Counted from the stretch's first letter, positions 15,855 to 24,077 are shown. The stretch is 38,750 nt of DNA from Bacteroides sp. (GCA_015060735.1 SUXX01000020.1:1-38750); one strand, 5' to 3'. The notes: a model not told the origin generated them from the sequence alone. Made by a program: numbers and translations.

Positions 15855-17154
15855 ATCCCTATTTAAACTAGGCCTACCCATCGTCATCGGACAACTAGGG
15901 ATGATTATTTTGGGATTTGCCGACACGCTAATGATAGGCCATCATAGCACCGATGGTCTGGCGGCCGCCAGCTTCGTGAACAACATGTTCAACTTGGCCA
16001 TCATCTTCGCCACCGGCTTTTCTTATGGCCTAACTCCCATCGTGGGAATTCTCTTTGGCCAAGGAGAAAAGAGGGCTGTGGGACGTACTTTGAAGAATGC
16101 TCTTTGGGCAAATGGCTTACTGGGGATGTTGCTAAGTGTAGGTATGATCATCCTCTATCTTAACATCCATCGCCTTGGGCAACCGGAAGAGCTACTTCCT
16201 TTAATGCGACCATATTATATTGTGCTTCTTATCTCGCTCGTCTTCGTAATGCTTTTCAACGCCTTCAAACAATTTTCCGACGGCATCACCGACACCCGTA
16301 CTCCCATGTGGATCCTAATCGGTGGCAATGTACTCAACATCCTTGGCAATTGGGTCTTGATATACGGTTACTTCGGTCTCCCCGAAATGGGCTTGCTAGG
16401 TGCAGGTCTTGCCACACTCATTTCACGTATTCTTATGTTTGCAATATCCATGGGAATCTTTTTCAAAGCCAAGCGTTATCAAATATACAAGGAAGGCTTC
16501 ACGGAAGGGCTATTAAACCGAAAGGATTTTAAAGAACTGAACAAATTGGGGTGGCCAGTAGGTCTCCAAATGGGTATGGAAACGGCCTCGTTCAGCCTAG
16601 CAACCATCATGGTAGGTTGGTTAGGTTCTATAGCTTTGGCTGCTCACCAAATAATGCTCACTATCGGCCAGTTGGGTTATATGATGTATTATGGGATGGC
16701 TGCTGCCGTAGCCGTTCGTGTCAGCAATTTCCACGGGCAAAAGGATACCGTGGGAATCCATCATTCGGCAAGTGCAGGTTTTCATCTCATCCTATTGATG
16801 GCTGTCAGCATTTCCATTCCGCTTTTCTTTTTGAGAAACGAAATAGGCGGATGGTTTACTGATAATGCTGAAGTGACACCGTTAGTGGCAAATCTTATCT
16901 TTCCGTTCATCATCTACCAATTTGGAGACGGAATGCAATGTAACTATTCAAATGCCCTCCGTGGCATTGCCGATGTTAAGCCCGTAATGTACATCGCTTT
17001 TATCGCCTATTTTATCATATCTTTACCGGCCGGTTATTTATTCGGTTTCGTCTTTAATTGGGGGTTAACAGGCATTTGGTTCTCCTTCCCTTTTGGGCTA
17101 ACTAGTGCAGGACTGATGTTTTATCTCCGTTTCCGTAATCAGGCTCTACACTAG
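15832..17154 (+). CDS. MATE-family efflux transporter
   Basis: A 440-residue inner-membrane protein with about 12 hydrophobic segments in two related halves. The first starts FKLGLPIVIGQLGMIILGFADTLMIG (described by its position, 11-36); the second starts LNKLGWPVGLQMGMETASFS (about 234-253). This is the MatE domain arrangement of Na+ or H+ driven drug and metabolite exporters (NorM/MepA type). Substrate cannot be told. It starts inside the 3' end of the M16 peptidase gene (23-bp overlap), so the three genes form one operon. Its stop codon lies within the convergent oxyR 3' end (9-bp overlap), leaving no room for a conventional terminator between them. Confidence 0.93.
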   Translation: MIQPNHYKSLFKLGLPIVIGQLGMIILGFADTLMIGHHSTDGLAAASFVNNMFNLAIIFATGFSYGLTPIVGILFGQGEKRAVGRTLKNALWANGLLGMLLSVGMIILYLNIHRLGQPEELLPLMRPYYIVLLISLVFVMLFNAFKQFSDGITDTRTPMWILIGGNVLNILGNWVLIYGYFGLPEMGLLGAGLATLISRILMFAISMGIFFKAKRYQIYKEGFTEGLLNRKDFKELNKLGWPVGLQMGMETASFSLATIMVGWLGSIALAAHQIMLTIGQLGYMMYYGMAAAVAVRVSNFHGQKDTVGIHHSASAGFHLILLMAVSISIPLFFLRNEIGGWFTDNAEVTPLVANLIFPFIIYQFGDGMQCNYSNALRGIADVKPVMYIAFIAYFIISLPAGYLFGFVFNWGLTGIWFSFPFGLTSAGLMFYLRFRNQALH

Positions 17155-18072
17155 CTTTTGAGTTCCCTTCAAAGTGAGCATAACCTTGGGTACACTTTGC
17201 TGAATCTCACTAACTAAAGCCTTCAGCAAAGTTTCGCGTACAAAACTCTTATTGGTGATTATAACCAACTGACGAGTAGGCACTGGAATAGCAAATGGAC
17301 GTACCAACTGTTTCTGATTCTCACTTAATTGTTCTACGGCCAATTCAGGAATAAAAGTAGTACCTTTTCCACTTTCCACCATCCGCATAAAAGTTTCCAT
17401 GCTTCCCAAACGATAAGCTAACTGGCTAACTTGGGCAGACTTTAATTGACAGAAACGAAGCATCTGATCACGAAAACAATGCCCTTCATCCAGAAGCCAT
17501 AATTGCTCATTTGCCAAATCGGATGTACGCACCAAATCATTTTCATATAAGCGACTCTCGCGAGAAACATACGCCATGTATGGTTCATAAAAAAGCGAGA
17601 CTTGATTATACTCATCCAATCCATCTATTTGAGCCAAGATCCCAGCATCTATCTTACCATCAATCAATGCCTGCTTGATATCCTTTGTCTTCATCTCTGC
17701 TACCTGAATATCCAACGATTTGTATTTAGTCATTAACTGTGGGAAAAAACGAGGCAACAAATAAGGAGCAATGGTTGGTAAAATGCCTAAACGGAATACT
17801 CCTTTTAAAGAAGTTTTTTCTTCCAGCACAACATCCTTTATCTTTTTGGATTGACGCAACGCCTCGCGAGCTTGACGAATAACCACCTCCCCTACCGACG
17901 TTGGAGCAATAGGCTGACAATTCCGGTCAAAGATACGCACTTCCAATTCATCTTCCAATTTCTGAATCATGGCACTCAATGTAGGCTGGGTAACCCGACA
18001 TTGTTCAGCCGCACGAGCAAAATGTCTACATTCATCTACAGCTATAATATATTCCAGTTGTTGTAAAGTCAT
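17146..18072 (-). CDS. oxyR: OxyR, peroxide-sensing LysR-type regulator
   Basis: 308 residues from ATG 18072 (a longer frame to 18117 adds 15 residues before the conserved MTLQQLEYIIAVDE and is not favoured). The N-terminal winged helix-turn-helix (1-65) contains RHFARAAEQCRVTQPTLSAMI. The sensor domain has the redox pair Cys199 and Cys208 in GHCFRDQMLRFC, at the same positions as the disulfide-forming cysteines of E. coli OxyR, so peroxide sensing is well supported. In Bacteroides OxyR activates dps, catalase and alkyl hydroperoxide reductase. Here it diverges from dps, with an OxyR-like operator between them. Its 3' end overlaps the convergent MATE gene by 9 bp. Confidence 0.96.
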   Translation of the reverse strand: MTLQQLEYIIAVDECRHFARAAEQCRVTQPTLSAMIQKLEDELEVRIFDRNCQPIAPTSVGEVVIRQAREALRQSKKIKDVVLEEKTSLKGVFRLGILPTIAPYLLPRFFPQLMTKYKSLDIQVAEMKTKDIKQALIDGKIDAGILAQIDGLDEYNQVSLFYEPYMAYVSRESRLYENDLVRTSDLANEQLWLLDEGHCFRDQMLRFCQLKSAQVSQLAYRLGSMETFMRMVESGKGTTFIPELAVEQLSENQKQLVRPFAIPVPTRQLVIITNKSFVRETLLKALVSEIQQSVPKVMLTLKGTQKLV

Positions 18073-18098
18073 AGCACACAATCCTTTAAGGTTAACAC

Positions 18099-18134
18099 AT
18101 CGAAAACATCTATACAAAGATAGAAATTATCTGT
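18099..18134. promoter_or_regulatory. Putative OxyR operator between oxyR and dps
   Basis: The stretch reads ATCG-N7-CTAT-N6-ATAG-N7-CTGT. The E. coli OxyR tetramer site is ATAG-N7-CTAT-N7-ATAG-N7-CTAT, so 14 of 16 motif bases agree and only the central gap is one base short. It overlaps the oxyR -7 element (18115-18122) and its right end touches the dps -33 TTTG (18134-18137), the expected place for repression of oxyR and activation of dps. Confidence 0.6.
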
Positions 18135-18147
18135 TTGACACAAACAA
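18115..18147 (-). promoter_or_regulatory. Probable oxyR promoter
   Basis: Minus-strand TATCTTTG (18122-18115) matches TAnnTTTG, 42 bp before the oxyR ATG. TTG sequences lie 18 or 22 nt upstream, so the -33 is less certain. Confidence 0.45.
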
Positions 18148-18165
18148 CATTCACGCTTATATTTG
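18134..18165 (+). promoter_or_regulatory. dps promoter
   Basis: TTTG (18134-18137), exactly 20 nt, then TATATTTG (18158-18165): a full Bacteroides consensus promoter about 50 bp upstream of the dps ATG. Confidence 0.75.
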
Positions 18166-18214
18166 CATTAGAAAATTAAAAAAAAGATAAATAACCTCTT
18201 TAATAAATAAAATT

Positions 18215-18706
18215 ATGAGAACATTAGATTATTTGAATTTGAATGAAGCAAAAGTATCCGGCTTAGTATCAGCATTGCAACAGTTGTTGGCCGACTTCCA
18301 AGTATATTACACCAACCTCCGTGGATTCCACTGGGAAATCAAGGGACGCGGGTTCTTCGTACTCCATGAAAAGTTTGAAAGCATGTATGATGACACTGCA
18401 GCTAAAATTGATGAAATTGCAGAGCGAATTCTTACCCTCGGTGGCACTCCGGAAAACAAATTCAGTGGTTATCTGAAGGTAGCTCAAGTACCAGAAGTAT
18501 CTGGTGTTTCTTCCAGTCGTGAAGCTGTAGACAACATCTTAAGTACCTACAAGTACTTCATTGCCGAAGAACGCAAGCTCATTGATTTGGCCAACGATGC
18601 TAACGATGCAGTTACAGCCGACATGCTGACCGGTTATCTGAAAGAGCAAGAAAAGTTGGTATGGATGCTTATTGCATTCAGCACCCGAAGCTGTGAAGTA
18701 AAATGA
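18215..18706 (+). CDS. dps: Dps, DNA-protecting ferritin-like protein
   Basis: 163 residues, normal Dps size. The inter-subunit ferroxidase ligands are all present with E. coli spacing: His39, His51, Glu55 (Asp in E. coli), Asp66 and Glu70, within FHWEIKGRGFFVLHEKFE and AAKIDEIAE. Dps stores iron as a 12-subunit shell using hydrogen peroxide as oxidant and protects DNA from Fenton damage. It is divergent from oxyR with a consensus promoter and an OxyR-like site touching the -33 element, so peroxide induction is expected. It is monocistronic, ending at a strong terminator shared with carB. Confidence 0.97.
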   Translation: MRTLDYLNLNEAKVSGLVSALQQLLADFQVYYTNLRGFHWEIKGRGFFVLHEKFESMYDDTAAKIDEIAERILTLGGTPENKFSGYLKVAQVPEVSGVSSSREAVDNILSTYKYFIAEERKLIDLANDANDAVTADMLTGYLKEQEKLVWMLIAFSTRSCEVK

Positions 18707-18729
18707 TTGAATAACAGACTAAACTAAGT

Positions 18730-18765
18730 AAAAAGAGGGACTCAATTAATTGAGTCCCTCTTTTT
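18730..18765. terminator. Bidirectional terminator between dps and carB
   Basis: A perfect 36-base palindrome: A5, GAGGGACTCAA, TTAA centre, TTGAGTCCCTC, T5. It can stop both convergent transcripts. Confidence 0.92.
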
Positions 18766-18779
18766 ATATATGGTAAGAA

Positions 18780-21700
18780 TTAATATTCTTGCCAAGACTT
18801 AATCTGAATATCCTTTTCATCCATATCACAGAAGGCATTGACAAATGCACTAGCCAAACGAGCGTTGGTTATCAAAGGAATGTTGTGATCAATGGCACCA
18901 CGACGAATCTTGTAACCGTTGGTCAATTCACGCTTCGTATGATTCTTCGGGATGTTCACAATGAGGTCGAACTTGTGTTCGGCAATCATCTTCATCACGT
19001 TGTTTTCTGCATCTGGGCGTTCATCCGGCCAGAACACCGGAGTAGTGTGCACACCATGAGCGTTCAGGAAAGTAGCAGTACCAGAAGTTGCATAAATCTG
19101 ATAACCTTTCTGTTGTAACATACGACTGGATTCGAGCAATTCGACCTTTGATTTAGCAGCACCGGTCGAGAACATCACAGCCTTGCGTGGGATGCTGAAG
19201 CCAACAGCAATCATTGCATTGAGCAATGCTTCGTTAAAGTCATCACCCATACAACCTACTTCACCGGTTGATGACATGTCTACGCCCAACACCGGATCGG
19301 CCTTGTGCAGACGAGAGAACGAGAACTGAGAAGCCTTCACACCAATCCAGTCAATATCAAATGCACTCTTATCTGGTTGACTATATGGAGCATCAAGCAT
19401 AATACGAGTAGCGGTTTCGATGAAGTTACGCTTGAGTATCTTCGACACAAATGGGAACGAACGCGATGCACGAAGGTTACATTCAATCACCTTAATCTCA
19501 TTGTTCTTAGCCAAATACTGAATGTTGAACGGACCTGAAATATTCAGTTCCTTCGCAATCTGACGACTGATACGTTTGATGCGACGAGCGGTTTCGAAAT
19601 AAATCTTCTGAGCAGGGAATACCAACGTAGCGTCACCAGAGTGGACACCAGCAAATTCCACATGTTCAGAGATAGCGTATTCTACCACTTCACCGTTCTT
19701 GGCTACTGCATCGAATTCGATTTCCTTGGTATCGAGCATAAACTGAGATACCACTACCGGGAATTCCTTCGATACTTCCTTTGCCATTTGCAAGAACTCT
19801 TTCAGTTCTTCTTCATTGTAGCAAACATTCATGGCTGCACCCGAAAGTACGTATGACGGACGAACCAATACCGGATAACCTACCTTGGCCACAAATTCTT
19901 CCATATCCTCGATGCTGGTCAATTCCTTCCAAGCCGGTTGGTCGATGCCGAGTTGGTCGAGCATAGCCGAGAACTTGTGACGGTTTTCAGCACGGTCGAT
20001 AGAAATAGGAGAAGTACCGAGAATAGGTACTGACTGACGGTGAAGCTTCATCGCCAAGTTATTTGGGATCTGACCACCTACCGATACGATGACACCGTTC
20101 GGTTGTTCGAGGTCGATGACGTCGAGTACACGTTCGAAAGAAAGCTCATCGAAGTACAGACGGTCACACATGTCGTAGTCGGTCGATACGGTTTCCGGAT
20201 TGTAGTTAATCATGATAGACTTGTAACCCAACTTGCGAGCTGTCTGAACGGCATTTACCGAACACCAGTCGAATTCTACCGAAGAACCGATGCGGTAAGC
20301 ACCCGAACCAAGTACCACTACACTCTTATCATTCTTGTAGTAGTTCACATCATAACCTTTCACGGCATAAGTCATGTAGAGGTAGTTAGTGAGTTCCGGA
20401 TGTTCTGAAGCTACGGTGTTGATACGCTTTACGGCAGGGAGTACACCCAATTCCTTACGGCGATTACGTACAGCAAGGTTTTCCTTTTCCATGTTGCCGG
20501 TTGCCTTGCTCACAAAACGAGCAATTTGGAAGTCAGAGAAGCCCAAGACCTTGGCTTGACGAAGCACCTCTTCCGGCAACTCATCAACATTATTGTAAGT
20601 TGAAAGCACGTTCTTGTAATCCACAATGTTCTTCAGTTTGCCAAGGAACCATGGATCAATCTTAGTAAGTTCGTAAATACGTTCAATACTATAACCTTCT
20701 TCCAATGCAGAGGCAATAGAGAATATACGCAAGTCGGTCGGATTGGCGAGTTCTTCATCCAAGTTTTCGAACTTGGTGTGTTCATTACCCACGAAACCGT
20801 GCATGCCCTGTCCAATCATACGGAGCCCCTTTTGAATGACTTCTTCGAAAGAGCGACCAATAGACATGATTTCACCTACCGACTTCATGCTTGAACCAAT
20901 CTGACGAGAAACACCGGCAAACTTAGTCAAATCCCAACGAGGAATCTTACAAATCAAGTAATCCAATTCCGGAGCCTTGTAGGCCGAGTTTGGAGTACCC
21001 ATTTCACCAATCTGGTCAAGTGTGTAACCCAATGCAATCTTAGCGGCTACGAATGCCAATGGATAACCGGTTGCCTTTGAAGCCAAAGCAGAAGAACGGC
21101 TCAGACGAGCGTTCACTTCAATCACACGATAATCGTTGGTTTCTGCATTGAATGCATATTGGATGTTACATTCACCCACGATGCCAAGGTGACGGATAGC
21201 CTTGACTGAGATTTCTTGCAAGTAAGTTACTTGTTCAGGAGTCAAAGAACAAGTCGGAGCCACTACGATAGATTCACCGGTATGGATACCGAGCGGGTCG
21301 AAGTTTTCCATGCTTGCCACGGTGAAGCAATGGTCGTTGGCATCACGAATTACTTCGAATTCAATTTCTTTCCAGCCCTTCAATGATTCTTCTACCAAGA
21401 TTTGCTTCGAGAAAGTAAAGGCACTTTCTGCCAACTTCACAAAAGTTTCTTCATCTGGGCAGATACCACTACCAAGACCACCAAGAGCATAAGCCGAGCG
21501 AACCATTACCGGGAAGCCCAATTCGTGAGCAGCCTTCAACGCATCTTCCATGCTTTCTACGGCTTGGCTACGCGGAGTCTTCATCGGGATTTCATCGAGC
21601 TTCTTCACAAAGAGGTCGCGGTCTTCGGTGTACATAATGGCTTCTACCGATGTACCGAGAACTTCTACACCATACTTTTGGAGGATACCATTCTGATACA

Positions 21701-21998
21701 ATTCAGTACCACAATTCAGAGCAGTCTGTCCACCAAATGCCAAAAGGATACCATCCGGCTGTTCCTTCTTGATGATTTCTTCAACGAAGTATGGAGTTAC
21801 CGGGAGGAAATATACCTTGTCGGCAATCCCTTCCGAGGTTTGAATCGTAGCAATATTGGGGTTTACCAACACTGAGCTGATTCCTTCTTCACGCAAAGCC
21901 TTCAGCGCTTGTGAACCTGAGTAGTCAAATTCACCTGCCTGGCCAATTTTAAGGGCACCCGAGCCCAACACCAGGACTTTCTTTAATTCCTTTTTCAT
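18780..21998 (-). CDS. carB: Carbamoyl-phosphate synthase large subunit
   Basis: 1072 residues, the usual CarB length. It makes carbamoyl phosphate for arginine and pyrimidine synthesis from ammonia (from the CarA glutaminase), bicarbonate and 2 ATP. The two homologous synthetase halves each start with a pre-ATP-grasp segment (VLVLGSGALKIGQAGEFDYSG near 8-28; VVLGSGAYRIGSSVEFDWC near 561) followed by ATP-grasp domains. The C-terminal MGS-like allosteric domain (about 940-1072) binds nucleotides such as UMP or IMP. No carA is adjacent, so the small subunit must lie elsewhere. The 300-bp upstream region carries a promoter and an intrinsic terminator before the ATG, suggesting attenuation. Confidence 0.97.
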   Translation of the reverse strand: MKKELKKVLVLGSGALKIGQAGEFDYSGSQALKALREEGISSVLVNPNIATIQTSEGIADKVYFLPVTPYFVEEIIKKEQPDGILLAFGGQTALNCGTELYQNGILQKYGVEVLGTSVEAIMYTEDRDLFVKKLDEIPMKTPRSQAVESMEDALKAAHELGFPVMVRSAYALGGLGSGICPDEETFVKLAESAFTFSKQILVEESLKGWKEIEFEVIRDANDHCFTVASMENFDPLGIHTGESIVVAPTCSLTPEQVTYLQEISVKAIRHLGIVGECNIQYAFNAETNDYRVIEVNARLSRSSALASKATGYPLAFVAAKIALGYTLDQIGEMGTPNSAYKAPELDYLICKIPRWDLTKFAGVSRQIGSSMKSVGEIMSIGRSFEEVIQKGLRMIGQGMHGFVGNEHTKFENLDEELANPTDLRIFSIASALEEGYSIERIYELTKIDPWFLGKLKNIVDYKNVLSTYNNVDELPEEVLRQAKVLGFSDFQIARFVSKATGNMEKENLAVRNRRKELGVLPAVKRINTVASEHPELTNYLYMTYAVKGYDVNYYKNDKSVVVLGSGAYRIGSSVEFDWCSVNAVQTARKLGYKSIMINYNPETVSTDYDMCDRLYFDELSFERVLDVIDLEQPNGVIVSVGGQIPNNLAMKLHRQSVPILGTSPISIDRAENRHKFSAMLDQLGIDQPAWKELTSIEDMEEFVAKVGYPVLVRPSYVLSGAAMNVCYNEEELKEFLQMAKEVSKEFPVVVSQFMLDTKEIEFDAVAKNGEVVEYAISEHVEFAGVHSGDATLVFPAQKIYFETARRIKRISRQIAKELNISGPFNIQYLAKNNEIKVIECNLRASRSFPFVSKILKRNFIETATRIMLDAPYSQPDKSAFDIDWIGVKASQFSFSRLHKADPVLGVDMSSTGEVGCMGDDFNEALLNAMIAVGFSIPRKAVMFSTGAAKSKVELLESSRMLQQKGYQIYATSGTATFLNAHGVHTTPVFWPDERPDAENNVMKMIAEHKFDLIVNIPKNHTKRELTNGYKIRRGAIDHNIPLITNARLASAFVNAFCDMDEKDIQIKSWQEY

Positions 21999-22047
21999 TG
22001 AATGCTTTCTTTATATTTCTGTTTCTAATTTCTTACATCTATCCAAT

Positions 22048-22133
22048 TTATAAAAAAAATGCGTCCATCCCCCTTTCGAGGATAACGCATTTCATGATAT
22101 GTCGTCTTTCTGTTTGACTTCAGTTGGATACAT
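22048..22133 (-). other. Two tiny overlapping ORFs in the carB leader
   Basis: On the minus strand ATG 22133 opens a 13-codon frame (MYPTEVKQKDDIS) ending at 22092. Its TGA overlaps ATG 22095 (ATGA) of a 15-codon frame (MKCVILERGMDAFFL) ending at 22048, which runs straight through the terminator hairpin and its T run. A translating ribosome would disrupt the hairpin. They are too short to assign by family, and chance is possible. Confidence 0.3.
22052..22092 (-). terminator. Intrinsic terminator inside the carB leader (attenuator candidate)
   Basis: On the minus strand an 8-bp outer stem (22092-22085 with 22064-22057, ending in ACGCATT) and a 4-bp inner stem (22083-22080 with 22070-22067) are followed by an unbroken run of eight T. 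It lies 54 bp before the carB ATG and downstream of the likely carB promoter. No other minus-strand gene ends here, so it should act on the carB transcript or on a small RNA. Confidence 0.65.
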
Positions 22134-22149
22134 AATTTCTATTTTTGTG

Positions 22150-22180
22150 CAAAGTAACGACTTATTTCTAACATTACAAA
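22150..22180 (-). promoter_or_regulatory. Probable carB promoter
   Basis: Minus-strand TTTG (22180-22177), 19 nt, then TTACTTTG (22157-22150), one mismatch from TAnnTTTG. It would give a leader of about 145 nt that includes the two small ORFs and the terminator hairpin. Confidence 0.5.
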
Positions 22181-22236
22181 ACAAAGGAACAAGTTTATTT
22201 TCTTGTTTTTCTTCTGTTAGCATTTTTATTTGTTTG

Positions 22237-22268
22237 TTTGGTGATTTCTGGTTATCTTTTTATCTTTG
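22237..22268 (+). promoter_or_regulatory. trpS promoter
   Basis: TTTG (22237-22240), 20 nt, then TATCTTTG (22261-22268), a full consensus match, 32 bp before the trpS ATG. Confidence 0.75.
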
Positions 22269-22300
22269 CCGCATTATAAATAAAAGAAACTCTAAAAATT

Positions 22301-23398
22301 ATGGCAGACAATAAAAAAATCATACTGACCGGCGACCGTCCGACAGGTAAGTTGCACATCGGTCACTACGTAGGCTCCTTAAAGCGTCGTGTTGAACTTC
22401 AGAATTCAGGACTTTACGACAAGACATTCGTATTCATCGCCGATGCACAGGCCTTGACCGATAACATCGACAACCCGGAGAAAGTACGTCAAAACGTCAT
22501 TGAGGTAGCATTAGATTATTTGGCTTGCGGACTCGACCCAACCAAGTCGACCATCTTCATCCAGTCACAAATTCCCGAACTTTGCGAACTTTCCTTCTAT
22601 TACATGGACCTTGTGACCGTAAGTCGCTTGCAACGCAACCCAACCGTGAAGACTGAAATCCAGATGCGTAACTTCGAAGCCAGCATCCCCGTAGGTTTCT
22701 TCACTTATCCTATCAGCCAAGCAGCCGACATCACCGCCTTTAAAGCGACCACCGTACCGGCCGGCGAAGATCAGGAACCAATGATTGAGCAAGCCCGCGA
22801 AATCGTACGCCGCTTCAACCATATTTATGGAGAAACATTGGTAGAGCCGGAAATCCTCCTTCCCACCAATGCCGTATGCCTCCGCCTTCCGGGTACCGAT
22901 GGTAAAGCCAAGATGAGTAAGTCACTTGGCAATTGCATCTACTTGTCCGACCCCGCCGACGTGGTAGAAAAGAAAGTGAAAAGCATGTACACCGACCCCA
23001 CTCATATCAAGGTAAGCGACCCGGGCAAGCTCGAAGGCAACACCGTGTTCACCTACCTCGATGCCTTCAGCCGACCCGACCATTTCGAACGCTACTTACC
23101 CGAATACCCGAACTTGGATGAGCTGAAAGCACACTACACCCGTGGCGGTTTGGGCGACATGAAGGTAAAGAAATTCCTCGCTGCTATCATGCAAGAAGAG
23201 CTCGGCCCAATCCGCGAACGTCGCAAAGAATTCGAGAAAGACATCCCGGCCGTATACGAAATGCTCCGTAAAGGTTGCGAAGTAGCTCGCGAAACCGCAT
23301 CAGCCACATTAGACGAAGTCCGCCGTGCCATGAAGATTAACTACTTCGACGATGCCGAACTGATTGCCGAACAAGCCAAACGATTCAGCCAAGAATAA
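22301..23398 (+). CDS. trpS: Tryptophan--tRNA ligase (TrpRS)
   Basis: 365 residues. A class I synthetase with the HIGH motif as HIGH at 19-22 ([12 protein letters not shown]) and the KMSKS loop at 204-208 ([11 protein letters not shown]); both catalytic signatures are intact. It charges tRNA-Trp in the cytoplasm. The start at 22301 directly precedes the conserved [13 protein letters not shown]. It is monocistronic, with a consensus promoter and a strong terminator. The short leader shows no Trp-codon run or T-box, so there is no visible attenuation. Confidence 0.97.
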   Translation: MADNKKIILTGDRPTGKLHIGHYVGSLKRRVELQNSGLYDKTFVFIADAQALTDNIDNPEKVRQNVIEVALDYLACGLDPTKSTIFIQSQIPELCELSFYYMDLVTVSRLQRNPTVKTEIQMRNFEASIPVGFFTYPISQAADITAFKATTVPAGEDQEPMIEQAREIVRRFNHIYGETLVEPEILLPTNAVCLRLPGTDGKAKMSKSLGNCIYLSDPADVVEKKVKSMYTDPTHIKVSDPGKLEGNTVFTYLDAFSRPDHFERYLPEYPNLDELKAHYTRGGLGDMKVKKFLAAIMQEELGPIRERRKEFEKDIPAVYEMLRKGCEVARETASATLDEVRRAMKINYFDDAELIAEQAKRFSQE

Positions 23399-23422
23399 AT
23401 CAAACCCTTTGGCATTTTAGAT

Positions 23423-23470
23423 AAAACGCCTTCACGTTTGAATGAAAACGCGAAGGCGTTTTTTATTTTT
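23423..23470 (+). terminator. trpS terminator
   Basis: AAAACGCCTTC and GAAGGCGTTTT, extended inward by CGTTT/AAACG around one mismatch with a 6-nt loop, followed by TTTTATTTTT: a strong intrinsic terminator. Confidence 0.9.
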
Positions 23471-23538
23471 ACCCTAGCCCTTTTTCCACCTCACTTTTTG
23501 AAGATTTTCCTTTAAAAGCAAAAAATATTGAGAAAAAG

Positions 23539-23569
23539 TTTGCAGGTATCAGAAAAAGCACTACCTTTG
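23539..23569 (+). promoter_or_regulatory. Promoter of the tRNA-Val array
   Basis: TTTG (23539-23542), 19 nt, then TACCTTTG (23562-23569). The expected start point, about 6-8 bp downstream, lies at CTTTTG 23575-23580, close to the first tRNA. Confidence 0.7.
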
Positions 23570-23594
23570 CATCGCTTTTGAAACAAGAGACATC

Positions 23595-23669
23595 GGGCGT
23601 TTAGCTCAGCTGGTTCAGAGCATCTGCCTTACAAGCAGAGGGTCGGCGGTTCGAATCCGTCAACGCCCA
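23595..23669 (+). tRNA. tRNA-Val(TAC), copy 1
   Basis: 75 nt forming a full cloverleaf: acceptor GGGCGTT/AACGCCC, D stem GCTC/GAGC, anticodon loop CTTACAA with anticodon TAC, T loop TTCGAAT, discriminator A. The 3' CCA is not encoded. It is identical to the two following copies. Confidence 0.97.
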
Positions 23670-23705
23670 CAAGAATTAACGAGTCTCTTGAAGCAAAAGA
23701 ATTTC

Positions 23706-23780
23706 GGGCGTTTAGCTCAGCTGGTTCAGAGCATCTGCCTTACAAGCAGAGGGTCGGCGGTTCGAATCCGTCAACGCCCA
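23706..23780 (+). tRNA. tRNA-Val(TAC), copy 2
   Basis: Identical in sequence and length to copy 1 and separated from it by a 36-nt spacer. Anticodon TAC, no encoded CCA. Confidence 0.97.
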
Positions 23781-23805
23781 CCGAAATTTTTCATACCCCT
23801 CCTCA

Positions 23806-23880
23806 GGGCGTTTAGCTCAGCTGGTTCAGAGCATCTGCCTTACAAGCAGAGGGTCGGCGGTTCGAATCCGTCAACGCCCA
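23806..23880 (+). tRNA. tRNA-Val(TAC), copy 3
   Basis: Third identical copy, after a 25-nt spacer, and last gene of the array before the terminator. Anticodon TAC, no encoded CCA. Confidence 0.97.
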
Positions 23881-23883
23881 CTT

Positions 23884-23913
23884 AAAAAGCCTCGCAAGTT
23901 TGCGGGGCTTTTT
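23884..23913 (+). terminator. Terminator of the tRNA-Val array
   Basis: AAAAAGCC-T-CGCAA with TTGCG-G-GGCTTTTT: a 14-bp stem with a 2-nt loop as drawn (in practice a 4-nt loop), with one G-T pair and a T run. It begins 4 nt after the third tRNA. Confidence 0.9.
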
Positions 23914-23952
23914 CTTTATCCCTTCACTCACCCAAACAACTACATAATTCAC

Positions 23953-23981
23953 AAAAAAAGGAGAAGCAAATGCTTCTCCTT
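23953..23981 (-). terminator. Terminator of the initiator tRNA gene
   Basis: On the minus strand AAGGAGAAGC, a small loop, GCTTCTCCTT then a T run (TTTTTTT). It lies 5 nt past the 3' end of the tRNA. Confidence 0.88.
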
Positions 23982-23985
23982 CTAG

Positions 23986-24057
<72 letters not shown>

Positions 24058-24077
24058 ATGTTTTTCGTTTACGGGTG

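Noticed and set aside
23688-23885. An open frame across the second and third tRNA-Val genes
   Set aside because: It is entirely made of the tRNA sequences and their spacers; repeated protein segments reflect the repeated tRNAs.
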